Of a stretch of DNA of 64,000 bases, positions 47,370-59,100 are shown piece by piece. Position 1 is the first letter of the stretch. Every line of letters starts with the position of its first letter. The DNA is from Spirometra erinaceieuropaei (taxonomy: Eukaryota > Platyhelminthes > Cestoda > Diphyllobothriidea > Diphyllobothriidae): contig CACRXP010000010.1 of assembly GCA_902702965.1 (NCBI GenBank), positions 2,077,962 through 2,141,961 on the forward strand, written 5' to 3'. The notes beneath the pieces were generated by a model. That model was not told where the DNA came from. It searched no databases and saw nothing but the letters and a program-made list of their open reading frames with translations. The position numbers were made by a program, and so were the translations under genes.

Positions 47370-47540
47370 GTCGGTAATGACATACTGCCTATATCAAGCT
47401 TAGGTGAACGACACCTCAATCTCAATCCCGGGACCAATGTGTCGCTGTTGGTTGGGCTAGAGAGAGAGCTCCCAGGCACGACGGGACGAGTGAATTTTGT
47501 AAAAACGATTTCTGAGCGCCGCTCTACTATTGTACATTAC
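47370..47540 (+). mobile_element. SINE 3' body fragment
   Basis: cttgtcggtaatgacatact, ctgttggttgggctagagag and gacgggacgagtgaattttg match the body of the 51.7-kb copy. Confidence 0.55.
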
Positions 47541-47562
47541 TGATCGCAACCGATCGCAAGCC

Positions 47563-47710
47563 CGTGACTCAGTGGTTAGGGCGTTGGAATTCTAACCAAC
47601 AAGTTGTGGCACTAAGCCCAAGATGTTGCACACATCAAGGTTGGACACGACTGGCTGATAATGATTAATAAACTAAAAGTGACCATTCCAGCCTCCTTTG
47701 TATTTGATGA
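47563..47710 (+). mobile_element. tRNA-derived SINE
   Basis: gcccgtgactcagtggttag, ggcgttggaattctaaccaa head (B box degraded), then gactggctgataatgattaa and ccattccagcctcctttgta. Confidence 0.6.
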
Positions 47711-47749
47711 TAGCGTCATTCTGTCTTGAAGAAGGAGACACGATCGCTG

Positions 47750-47822
47750 GGACAAGAGCTTTATTAGCCTGACCTTTCGGATTTCTGCTCGAATCCATCA
47801 TCAGAGACAAACGCAGATACGG
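47750..47822 (-). ncRNA. Hammerhead ribozyme motif, copy 6 (catalytic boxes intact)
   Basis: Minus strand: GTCT, CTGATGA (47804-47798), T, stem II GGATT/AATCC around loop CGAGCAGA, GAAA, GGTC, AGGC, then TAATAAAGC. Stem I can form between GTCT and AGGC and continue with GC(G)TTT against AAAGC, leaving TAAT as an internal loop. Helix III is minimal: only one base separates GAAA from the GTC cleavage triplet. It lies at the 3' end of the minus-strand PLE, where such ribozymes occur in this retroelement class. Confidence 0.78.
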
Positions 47823-47829
47823 ATGATTC

Positions 47830-48900
47830 ACGCACAAAGGGCTGCAGTACTTATAGGATTCAGTCGCCATGCTACCGCATTTCTATGAATATTCACGGCT
47901 CTCCCCCTTCATCAGGGATCGCTGCACTTGGTGTGCTGACTGTTTGATGGCCAGCATTCGAGTCGATAATTGCCGCAATTTCATCACGTATGTTGGATGT
48001 TGGTGTGATGATTGCTCGGCCATCTAATCCACCGATCCTGGGGTTGGAAAGAGTGCTCACATGTGCGCTCCCCATGTGGCTAATGAATCTACCTAGGCTA
48101 AGTCTCGACACCAAGTATGGAAGGGGAAAGTCATTGCACTTGTTAATGGACTATGTGCCAGTAAACCATGACTCAAGCAGCTCGCGGCTCACGCGGTTGT
48201 CACCTCTTGCGAGAATTTCGGCCTCGTTGAATTGGAATGTGTGACCGGATCTCGTCGAATGAGACCGTAGTGTCTGACTCAGCGGTCAGGAACTTGAGAC
48301 GTCGGAACAGCCACTTAGCCGGTCCGTACGTTGGAGTACCTTTGAGCGACACGATGGGTCGGAGAGTAGTTCACTCGTTGTGCACTTTAGTGAGGCCATA
48401 GAATTGGGCCACAGCCGTATTTTGGGGTCTCGCCATGCGCCCGTCAGTCGGTGTTATTGCACCTGAGTTCTCCAAGGCCACCAATGTAACATTACTTTCG
48501 CGTATCAGCGCTTTTACATGGTTCGTTACACATTGGAAATATAATTTTCGGTCCTCCAGTAAACCTTTGGCTTTTTGAAAGTAGTCTATCCTGTCCGGTA
48601 CAACCGTGGAGCGTCCCTTGTGCGCTGGCACGATGACTTGGAGTTTGTCGGCCTTGAGTTCTCTAAACGCATCATTTTCGACCATGAAAATCACTTCCCG
48701 CGGCCTGTGGGTCATTAGGAGACGACATTTGGTGTCGGATGAGGCTCTTAGTCTTTTCCGTTGCTTCCGTCTGACTAAGGATTGATTCCACTACCTCAAT
48801 CATGTTAACAGGCTCGGCGTCAGCCGTGTTGAATGAAGCTCCGTGCCGTAACACCTGCATCTGTCCCATCATCAGCTCCTTTGGCGACAGGTTGTGCACC
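47830..48900 (-). pseudogene. Internally deleted Penelope-like element
   Basis: Two overlapping frames from 48899 read VHNLSPKEL-like MHNLSPKELMMGQMQVLRHG, ASFNTADAEPVNMIEVVESI, then after a frameshift near 48700 RGRSTVV-type AHKGRSTVVPDRIDYFQKAK, ALENSGAITPTDGRMARPQN and FYGLTKVHNE, the N-terminal part of a PLE reverse transcriptase. SLKGTPTYGPAKWLFRRLKF follows. At about 48262 the sequence jumps to the end of the GIY-YIG domain (TRSGHTFQFNEAEILARG), so the RT palm and most of the endonuclease are gone. The 3' region and a ribozyme motif follow. A non-autonomous copy. Confidence 0.82.
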
Positions 48901-48904
48901 GGTT

Positions 48905-49105
48905 TGTCATTTCTGGACGAAGTTGGGCTGGGCAGATTCAGGTGTTACGGCACGAAGATTCATTCAACACGGTTGACACAACACTGGAAACCAATATCCG
49001 GAAGCTGTCCAACCCAACGTCGCCCAGAAACGACAAAGTGATGCACAACCTGTCGTCAAAGGAGCTGACGAAGGGTCACATTCGAGGCTTGTTACTCAAG
49101 TAGCA
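48905..49105 (+). pseudogene. PLE N-terminal fragment in opposite orientation
   Basis: Plus-strand pieces GQIQVLRHEDSFNTVD and SPRNDKVMHNLSSKELTKGH are the same protein region as the start of the minus-strand element next to it, so the two copies meet head-to-head. Confidence 0.65.
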
Positions 49106-49109
49106 ACTC

Positions 49110-50340
49110 CATCAGCAGGCATTCAGACCTTCCTGAGGCCTATAAAGCCCTAAGTCACTGCATACGCCGTGGCGACGACAAGAAAGTTGTACGGAACTTA
49201 AGAATGCCAAGCAAACACAGCCTGTGGACAAATCCACCCAAAAGGTGGACAAAAACACAACTAACCCTAATTGAGTTGACAACACACAACACAGGAGGCC
49301 AACAACACCCCAAACGACGGCCAGTATGCGAAGGCAACGAAAGAAGAAAAAAACTCGATCAGCCCAAGGCCACCTAATTTGGCTGTCTATTCAAAATTCT
49401 GATCGACTTTTGCACTAAACGCCTTGATAATGGAGGGTCGGTCAAGCTTTTCGAAACGTCAGCAATACAATTGCCTCGATCCGGTGGGTACATCATTTTT
49501 CTTAAATTATCGACCCTGATCTTTTAAGTTTGCTAACCTGACTTCAAGGACCTCTTCTACTGAGAAAGAAAAGGATTATGTAATGGTAGTTTATGCGGAA
49601 TTCCAGAACATATGTTGTCAGCAAATTGGCGCATTATTGGCGTAAGCGGAGGCCTTGAAAATAATCGGCAGTTATTTTTATGCGAATTGGGGTTTCAAAT
49701 AAAAAAGAAATGAGTGATCAATAAAGTATATAAAAGACCACTTCTATTTCGAGATTATGTGCTTCGAAACTTAATTTTTCTGTGCCCTTATAGTAGTGCG
49801 ACGTCTGAACAGTGAAATAGTGAGAACGCTGTAACCGTTTGCAGAGAGTTGCTTGAAGACCTTGTTTTTTTCCGAAGTTTTTATTTTCTAGGGTGCCGTT
49901 GTCTGAATTCCTTTTACTCTCTGACAGACAATATTCGCCTTTCCAAAACGCTTTTTGCATGTTTTGACTTCTGTTTGTGTGCACCAGTCCCGTCAATGTC
50001 ATTTTCCAAATTGTTACCCCCTCCTCTCTCCTCTGCAAAGTCGCTCTGCTTCCCCGGTCGTTGCTTTCAGCACACCTTCTGTCGTACATCGACATCGGCC
50101 ATGTTGTCTCTGACCGAATTTTCGACATGTCAGTGGAGCTTGAGAGTCATACGACGCATTCACATCTCCCCCTGTTCTGTACCACTTTTTGGATATTGCA
50201 TTTAAGGCATTTTTGATGGAGGGGTTTTGAATTACACAAAACGTAAATCTCCCCCTCCGGGATTTGTGTCCGAGGCTGCCCATCTGGTTCATCTGAAAGC
50301 AATCCTACACCGCTCACCGTGAAACAAACATCAGCCCCAC
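49110..50340. other. Intergenic, nothing recognised
   Basis: No gene or repeat copy that I can support. Confidence 0.45.
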
Positions 50341-50344
50341 AACA

Positions 50345-50800
50345 AAGCATACTTTCCCGGTCCAACCTACCCAACTTGTGATTTAGGAATCGTGATTTTG
50401 TTGACTGTATCATTCAGCAGATGAGACCTTCGGACTATCTGTCTGCAAATACGGCATTCTGTGGATGTCCTACAGTTCCTTTGAGTCTCCACTCCTACGC
50501 GGTCAGGACTGCAGCCTCGTACCGGGAGACTTCTTCGAGTTAGTAACCACCACAAATCTACGAGGCCATCCATTCAAACTACGTGTGACAGGGGCCAGCC
50601 TGGACACACGAAAGTTCTTCTCTAACAGGGTGCTAGAAGCCTGGAATGCCCTGCCTGTGGATGTCGTTATGTCGGCTTCCGTCGAGATCTGTAAGAGGAA
50701 GCTGGATCTGTGTAGCAGTGTCCACTAAATTACCACCCGATCTCTTTAACCTCGACAAATTCCGTTGTCATGATACTACTTGCTATATTTCAGTAACATT
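50345..50800 (+). pseudogene. LINE (non-LTR) retrotransposon C-terminal tail
   Basis: The open frame 50465-50728 includes DFFELVTTTNLRGHPFKLRV, then RKFFSNRVLEAWNALPVDVV and EICKRKLDL. The RGHPFKL...FFS.RV..WN.LP...V...S...FK..LD pattern is the very C-terminus of many jockey/CR1-type reverse transcriptase proteins. A downstream frame continues PDLFNLDKFRCHDTTCYISV. No catalytic RT part is present: a 5'-truncated insertion. Confidence 0.75.
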
Positions 50801-51224
50801 TTAAGTTGAATTTCTTATTGCCCTCAACCCATCGCCTTCGCTTACTGACATGCGTCTATGCAAATTTAGTCACCGGATATATTATTTATTTCCCTGCCCT
50901 CGAAACGACCGCTCACCAACTACTCGTACCACTAACATTCGAGAGAGTTTTGTGTGTCTGTACAGATCTGAAACTTTTCCGATTATCTGGTCCCTTTATG
51001 ATACCTTTTCGAGTTTTTGAGATTTTGCAGTTGCATGTACACAAATACGGAGTTCGAAGGTGAAGGCCTACATTTCCCTCAATAAACTGGACTGTACTGA
51101 ACTCCCCTAGCACACGTTTCCTCCTTTTTGCATAACCTCTATTGACTCGACAGTCAGGCGGCAGACAAGTTGGGCGTTAACAGATTCAGCTGGCAGTGTA
51201 TGCAAAATAAACAGAATGGCAAAA

Positions 51225-51530
51225 TGGAAATACCGACGAAGACAATGGAGACTGGAATGGCCACTTCTGGATCATTAACCGTCGTCAGCCAGCCTTACCC
51301 AACCCCGAAGTGTTGAACACCCGAGGCTCGGACTCGCGACCTGTTAGCTAGAAGTTCACGCCTCTAATCACTGGGCCACGAGCCCGTTGCCCTGTCGGTT
51401 TTCGATCGGGAATATACAATGGCAGGGGGCGCTCACCGATCGTTCTTACGGAACTCACTCCTTCCGTTGTGCTTTACGGACTCTCTCTCGAGCCTTACTA
51501 GCGGCCGCACAGCGGCGCATGATATATAGG
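51225..51530 (-). mobile_element. tRNA-derived SINE, near full length
   Basis: Minus strand: gggctcgtggcccagtgatt, ctaacaggtcgcgagtccga, gcctcgggtgttcaacactt, then the body. Sequence continues past the head (51390-51530) with a second body-like stretch, so copies are concatenated. Confidence 0.6.
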
Positions 51531-51534
51531 CAGA

Positions 51535-51665
51535 ATGGTATTACCGACAAAGGCAGGGGAGACTGGAATGACCACTTCTGGCTTATTAGCCGTCTTCAGC
51601 CAGTCATACCCAACATCGAAGTTTAGAACACCCGAGGCTCGAACTAGCGACCTGTGAGCGCAGCC
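51535..51665 (-). mobile_element. tRNA-derived SINE fragment
   Basis: Minus strand: aggtcgctagttcgagcctc, gggtgttctaaacttcgatg, tgggtatgactggctgaaga and ccattccagtctcccctgcc. Confidence 0.6.
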
Positions 51666-51694
51666 ACGATCAAAACCGATCAAAACCGACAAGG

Positions 51695-51975
51695 TAATAG
51701 GCTCGTAATCCAGTGGGTAGAGGTGTGAACTTCTTACTAACAGGTCGCGAGTTCGAGCCTAGGGTGTTCCACACTTCAGGGTCGGGTATGACTGGCTGAC
51801 GATGGCTAATGAGCCAGAAATGGCCATTCCAGTCTCCCTTCTCTTTGTCGTCAATACCATACTGCCTATATCATGTGCCGCTGTGCGGCTGCTGGTTGGG
51901 CTCAAGAGAAAGCCCCCAAGGCACATCGGAACGAGTGAGTTCCGTAAGGACGATCGGTGAGCACCCCCTACCATT
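51695..51975 (+). mobile_element. tRNA-derived SINE, best full copy
   Basis: Head aggctcgtaatccagtgggt, aacttcttactaacaggtcg, cgagttcgagcctagggtgt; body tgactggctgacgatggcta, ccattccagtctcccttctc, ctgtgcggctgctggttggg; tail gagtgagttccgtaaggacg and gatcggtgagcaccccctac. About 280 bp. Confidence 0.65.
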
Positions 51976-51979
51976 ATAA

Positions 51980-52980
51980 TCTGAAAGGTCCCATTTCGAA
52001 TTTATTTGGTTATAAGTGCTGCCGACACAGCAGGTCTACGCACAGCATTTTCCCGTCGCTAACATGACGTTTGGTCATGCTTAACTGAATGCTGTAAGCT
52101 CCTTGATCTGACCTAGAGGACGATTCCCCAGGCAGATCTCCGTCGAAAAATCTAACCGGCGGCTGGGAGTCAATCCTCTCTTAAGCATAGAACCAGCAAC
52201 ACCAGTCAAGTCTTTGATCACTGAGTCGTCATTTCATGCAATAAAATCATGATACCCAGTCGCTCCTTGGTTTTGGAGGTCGCTGTCTGATCTGCATCAC
52301 GATCTTTTATCCGACTGCCAAAAGAACCACCTGTCGATCCCATTCCCAGCAGAAAGTCACTGTCGAACTCGTCGGGTAATAACCAACTGCAGAATTTAAA
52401 GGAACTACCAAATGATTTAAAGAAATGTAACCGCGTACAGCCTTCCAGAGCAGAATGACTGAGTTTACCGACGAAATGATAATTACCAGAGCCGTGCGAA
52501 GGAGCAGGTATTTCCTTCTCTGGTTTGAATTCCGATCGGTGGAAAGATTTTCATCCATATATGTATAGTCACCTACCATGTCGTAATTGTGTTTGCGTAC
52601 AAATAGTAATATTGCAGTCAGTTTCAAACACTCTTGCCCGGATGGGCCCAGTTTTGTTTGGTATTTGTGCGTTGTGCAGGTTCCAGGGCAAGGTCCGACT
52701 CTTCAGAAAACAAACAGATCGCTGATGCTTGCTTTACCACCACGCGGTGCCTTGGAGATTTTACCAAGCAGGACTGATAAGGGCAAAACGTTGACGAATT
52801 TGGCAGGCATTGATCTAAGTCCTGGAACTGGGATCGATGGAGAGCTCAGAACCATTATATTCACGGTGTTTGTAAAAAAAAGTCATAAAAGAAAGTATCA
52901 CTTCGGGGGATAAATAGAGGGGAAAAATGTAACAGATTCGGAGAAACAGGTTGAAGGAAGCAAAACGAGATGTGTCTTCT
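51980..52980. other. Downstream flank of the coiled-coil gene
   Basis: Likely includes its 3' UTR. Only a variant poly(A) hexamer (AATATA on the minus strand near 52852) is close to the stop; no perfect AATAAA in the first few hundred bases. Confidence 0.35.
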
Positions 52981-52989
52981 CTGTTCTGC

Positions 52990-53118
52990 CTAGCCGACAC
53001 TGGTACGTCCCTGCTTCCCTAGACTCTGTTCAAATCGTTTCATGCTATTGATCATCACCCGTTCCAGATGTTCCATGCGCTCATTTAGACCTTCTAGCTC
53101 CTGCACTAGACGAGGAGG
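52990..53118 (-). CDS. Coiled-coil gene, exon 5 (second coiled coil and stop)
   Basis: 129 nt after the acceptor TTTTCTTTTTTCAG. It encodes PPRLVQELEGLNERMEHLER, a second heptad stretch with Met/Leu core positions, and a basic C-terminus, ending in TAG (52992-52990). Dense E/R/K/L composition over 40 residues is unlike chance open frames in this AT-rich DNA. Confidence 0.8.
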   Translation of the reverse strand, partial: PPRLVQELEGLNERMEHLERVMINSMKRFEQSLGKQGRTSVG

Positions 53119-56100
53119 CTGAAAAAAGAAAATGAATACTCCAGCAGATATCATGACCGCTTGCGCTCCCAAAATGAATTTGACTTAATAATCAATGAAA
53201 GGCGTGTGTGTATCAATTCGCTGTGGATGTGACTTTTTATGAGGCTTACGTGGTTAGACGTCAGTCAGATGGGTTTTAGGGCTCGTCAATATGCTGAATG
53301 TACCCAGATCAACGAGGCCTCTCCGGTATAAAAATAACTGGCCAAAACCATCTTTATTAAAATGGATTCTGCTTTTCATAGCCCTAAACCCAAACCCCTT
53401 AATTGTGAAAACCAAAAGCCTATCAGCCCAGTCATCCTCTTTTAAAGTTTTCTACTAGTAGATATCAAGAGACGAGGAACCCTCGCAACCAAAACTACGC
53501 GTAGATTATCACTGTTCCTTATGTTAAAAACTGATATGAAGTATTCGCTCCTGCACTATCGCCCGACGCACCATTGCATGCTCATGCTGATATCCCATTT
53601 TAGTGACTCAAGTTTTTCAAAACTGTCATCAGAACGAAGTACTGAAGAGTTCTCCATAATTAGGGTTTCTCGTGCTAGTAAAGTCTCATTGCAAATTAAG
53701 TAGCGTTTATTTTGTCAAATTGGACCTAGCCTTTACTTGCAGACTTCCTTAGGTTCGATTCATCCAAGTATATTTTATTGGCCACTTAGTTTAAATATGA
53801 ATTTTCAAAAGTCATATCAGCGACCAAGATGACGATGGGGGTTAATTCTCACAAGTTTTGGACGAAACATCTTCTCGTTGACAATAAATGGTATAAAGAA
53901 TTGTGTGGTACAAAATAAACACGGGCAACTTTACACTTGCACAGGTCAAAATCTTTAATTTCCCCAGGGATTTATAAATTTACATATGTGTATATGTTAC
54001 ATATATAAAAATTCTGGACGACGTCTTCGGGACATAATAACCTAGGTTTGGTCTGAAAGTTTATACGAATATTTTGATTGGTATCTATCAGCTTCAGCGG
54101 AATAACCACATAATATTCAAAGGCTGGGAACACGCAATCGATAGTATACAAATACTGAAGTATTTACCATTCTGGTATATGAACTCTAGTTTCCATTCTG
54201 CCTTTTTTAATTTCCTCGAACATTAAGGCACGCACATTTTCGAAACGAAGCATTTTAGGCTCGTACCCAAAGTTGATATGCACATTTGAGCTGGAATGCA
54301 TCAGTAACAACAGAGTACCAGCCCAATATTCACAAGCTCTCATCAGGCTACAGATTCCATACAAATGCTGATATATTTGCCATACTGACAGTGCAGGAAC
54401 TAAATTAAAATTCCGTTTTACGTTTGAGGCTAAAATCAGGGTACCGGTTAATGGTTTCCGATTTTCGGCTTAGGGTTATGCCTTTAGTCTTAGGTTTTCG
54501 GGTTACGGTTAGGGCTTGAGCGTACGATTAGGTTTCAGTATTACGGTTAGGATTTTCAGCCGCGGTTATGTCTAAGGGCTACATTAACGTTTACGATTTC
54601 GGTAAGGGTTAGGGTTGGGGTTGCCGTTAGGGTTAGCGGTTAACGTTTGAGGTTAAGGTTAAGGTTAGGATTAGGGTTAAGGTCGCCGTCTGCTTCCCCA
54701 TCCCTGACTACCAACTGCGATCTAGCCGATGACTTTAACCAATCATGGAATCCTTTGCCAGACTCGGTCTAGAAGTTTGCTCGCCCGTTGTCTGACGACG
54801 AGCTGGGGAACCAGTCTCGAAAATATATAACAATTCGGGATGAAGTCTTCGGGACATACCTACCTAGGTTTGGTCCAAAAGTATCTATCAGCTTCAGCGG
54901 AATAACCGCGTAATATTCAGAAGCTGGGAACAGGCAGTCGATAGCATACAAATACTGAAGTATTTATCATGCTGTCTTTTTTAATTCCCTCGGATATAAA
55001 GAGAGGTGCTTTTTAAGTATATCTTTCGAAACGAAGCTTTTTAGGCTCGTTCCGAAAGTTGATATGCACATTTGAGCGGGAATTAATCAGTAACAGCAGA
55101 GTATCAGCCCAATATTCACAAGCTGTCAGCAGACAATGGGTACCATAGGAATCCTGGTATATTTACCATACTGACAGTACAAGAACTAACTTAAAACTCA
55201 GACACCGGTTTCGTCAACTGTTTGCTGCTGTATGACGCAGCTATGACTCATCAATGAGTCAACTTCCGCCTTCTCACGCAATAGCACAATATAGTTAAAC
55301 ACGTGTCTGAGATATTAACCAGTACATGTGCTGCAAGTTTGGCTAGTTAACTAGTAGCTTATAAGTACTATCAATGCTATACGACCACCTTCGCGGACTA
55401 AAGGTTACATCTTCCGGACAAACCTGGGGTTGGATTCAAAAGCCGATTATGAAATCCAGCGGAACAATCGTGCAATATTCACATTTAGTCAGTGGTATGT
55501 ACAGTGAGTTACCGATCCCATGAAATTTTGGTCAGTATTCTGAAATGCGTTTTCGATTAGGAGGGAGTGATCAGGTGGAATTTTTTAGGTGGGATTGTAA
55601 TACTGGCTATCATGCAGCATAATCCTATGATATTTTGGACTCGCCAGGATGTCGACTGTTGAATGCAATTCCTTTCGACCTCCAGCAGAAACCGCATTTG
55701 AAAAAAGTGTCTACTTAAGTCGCATGCATTTTTCACATTGATTTTTGATGGGCACATAAATTCAAATGTATTTTACAAAAAGCATGCACAGAGATATGCT
55801 TTCTTTTACTCGTTTGTTAGAAGGCCACGCCCTTATAAATTATAAAATATTCCGCAGATAAAGTGCCCAAAAAATTTTGTTGGTTATTCGTTAGCCAACT
55901 ACGTTTTCTCCAAAGCTTTTATTCAAAAAAGATTGTTTTTCGATTTAAAATGTTTCTAATTGTGAGATTTTTATGACCGCGTGGTGCACATTCGACTAAT
56001 ATTGTATTTATCTGTTTTCAAAATGATCATCGTTGAGTATACGACATAGCTCGTATGCTCGGCTACATGCTATAAGCCTCATGTGGCATTAAACTGACGG

Positions 56101-59100
56101 CGAAGAACCTTATGCTTTCCTTTACGAGGAAAATATAAGGCTTGTAGATTGAAAATCCTAAACGAAATTATCGGGGAATTTAAGAAGTGTCTAGGCTCCA
56201 CAGATGCCCTTTTTAAGCATGAAATTTCAAGAAGACATTCTTTTGCACTTTTTGCAGATAATCGAAATGTAGTGCATTTGAAAGCCAACATCCTAGCGTG
56301 TCTCAAATATCCCAGAACTACGTCGCAAAATAGTGAATATACAGTTCCATTCAAGTAATCCTTAAAAATCAAAAATTTATTACAGAATTGCGGTCAATAT
56401 TTTATGAGATCAGTGACTGAGTGGATATACAGTAGATGTACTAACTCATGAAATGTTAACCGAAATACTGAAATGTGCTATTGACTCGAAAAGATTACAT
56501 AAGTAGGGTTGTAATATTAGTCGCCATGCAGAAAAATCTCAAGATAATTCAGTTACTTCAGGATGCTGACTTTCGAACGAATTTTCTTCGGTCGCCTGAA
56601 AAAATACAATCTGCAAAAAACGACTTCTTAAATGGTATTCAATGTTCTTGTTGATGTTGATGCCCTTGTAGATTCAAATATATGTCATGTTTATTCTTTT
56701 ACTTATTTGAGAGAACATCGCGTCTTCTTCAAATGTTATAATTCAAGAGAGGGTATAATTCGGTTTTACAAACGTTTTACAGTGTAGTTTTTGCAGGCGG
56801 CCGGAAAGAAATTCGTTCGAGAGCCGGCATCCTGAAGTAACTGAATTACAATTGGATTATGCTGCATGGTGTTTAATATTACAACCCTACGTAAATAATC
56901 TTCCCGAATCGAAAACAGATTTCAGAACTTCGGTTAACATTTAGTGAGTTAGCACATCTACTGTATATGTAAGAGAAATGCCGACCAAAACAATGAGGAC
57001 TGTGTTGGGTCTTATTGTTTTGCCAGCCGACGTCAGGCTTGTCCAAAGCTGGGTTTGGACAATTTGGGGCTCAGGCGCAAATTTCTTAATCAGACGCGCC
57101 GCTTTTAAGTCTTGAATCCTCTGTTTCTTCCCGATAAATGTGTGCCGAAATCAAATATGTTATTTAGAAAGGTAAAATTTTGTTTTGTGTGGCTTTGGCC
57201 CCGACTTTCCAAGTTATCGTCAGAATTGCGATAGCCATGCAGAAGATTAAACTTGCAAAATGTACCCAGACGCTCACCAAACATACTTTGTAGATTAAGT
57301 TACGTCTTTCCGAACACAATAACCTCTTTAAGAGTGCGACGTTCAAATTTTATTTTGTGGGGTTGGTCCCTAGTCAAAACCGACAAAATACTATCTCCTG
57401 CAACCTTAGTAAAGCAGTTTACTTCGCACATTTGAGCGTCCAACTCCCTTCAAAAGCAGCAAAGTTGAAAATTTTACCATTTAAACGAGTCATTGCAGCT
57501 TAGTCAGACAAAGAGAATTTTGATAACCAACACCATACTAGACACTCACCATCAGGTTCTGATCCAAGTCCTCATCTGTTCAACAAAAACAAAAGAGAAA
57601 ACGTACAATGACTTGACTTCCATTCCAAAGTCCACTTTAAAGTCTACAGCAGTTTTTCAACAGGAATAATATCCATTGGTGTGTCACTATGCTTGATCAA
57701 GGCATTCAATTTAAAGGTACCAAAGCATTTAATCCTAATACTGTGCTGGTATCACATCTTTCTAATTGTACCTTTGTACAGTGACATGTTAATATCAAAT
57801 AGAATGATTTTACTATGTTTGCACGAAAATTAACTAGCCAAATGAATCCTAACTGTCCGCAGACAACCGGACAAGGTCGGTTTATTGATAATGGTCGTGC
57901 CTGTATCTTCAAGCACAGGTTCCCACAATTCAGAAAAAAACATTCTAATTATACAAAAGTGATGATTCCAGAAATTTTCAAACCAGTATTACTGAATAGA
58001 AATTGGACTTTCTGAGATTTGGCCCTATAGCTTCACCCTCTTCTTATCAGGCATGAATATAATGCACCAGATATGATTTTATGTTATGGTTATCTCTGAC
58101 TAATGCTCCAGCACTTCTACAGCAGGGACAGAAATGGCGGATTCAAATGTTTTCTAAGGGGACTCGCGTCTCTTAAGAATCTGCGCGTACGTGTTCAATG
58201 GCAGTGTCTTCGTAGCTGCATTGAACACACGCTGCTCAGTTGAGCAATTGACAAAGGTTATATTGTAAAAACCTGCTACAGTTCAAATAAAGGCCCACGC
58301 TCTAGGTGCTTTCGTGCTACCCAAGGCACTTAACGAGGCAGAAGGCTATGGTCGGCTGCATTTTAGATAACCTTCGGACACAATGGATACATTGTCGCTT
58401 TTTAATTTCCTTAGAAATCATCTACGAAGTTGGATTAGATCAGTGTATTCAAGGTCTATAGGTTCAGGCCAAGAATTTTGTACATGAATCTTTGGGCCAA
58501 AGTCCATCAGCCACAGCAGTAACTGCGTGCTATTCATTAACTGCCGTCATGCAGTTGGTAGTATACTTTAGGGTAAGGTGATACCATTGTAACTGCACAG
58601 GTAGGAGCCAAAAGCCCATACACGCGTGTTTCGCCGAGGTTTTGCCGTTACATGGCGCAGCTGCGAGGGGTTCGTCTCGTCAGTGGGTCCTCCAGCATTT
58701 CTCGTGTGTTTTCTGGTAGATACTCCAATTTAGGAACTGTCTCTTTTCTACCTCCTCAGAAATACAGCTTTTACGCAGCCAACTAAATACGACCTCAAGA
58801 ATCTACTGTAGCCTAGAAGAACTCACCATTCCTCATAAACTGAAGCAAATTTAATGACAAAAGGCTGCATTATTAGAAGGACATAATAGAAGGAGAATAT
58901 TGGCCGTTGGGGGAGAAGATCAAATTTAAGATGAGATAAGGAAGTTAAGCAGAATTCGAAAACGTCACCTACCTTCCGGATCTTCACTCGCTGCATCCCC
59001 AGCCCCCGTATGGCCTACACGTTCCGACAGTTTGTCTATCCTAAAGTTATATTTTTTTGAAAAATTATATGTTACTTCTAAAAATGGAATGCAGTCCGCA

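Noticed and set aside
57164..57346. 60-codon hydrophobic frame in intron 4 of the coiled-coil gene
   Set aside because: Starts at TTG after a stop, no ATG until late, and no flanking splice sites that fit the gene's frame.
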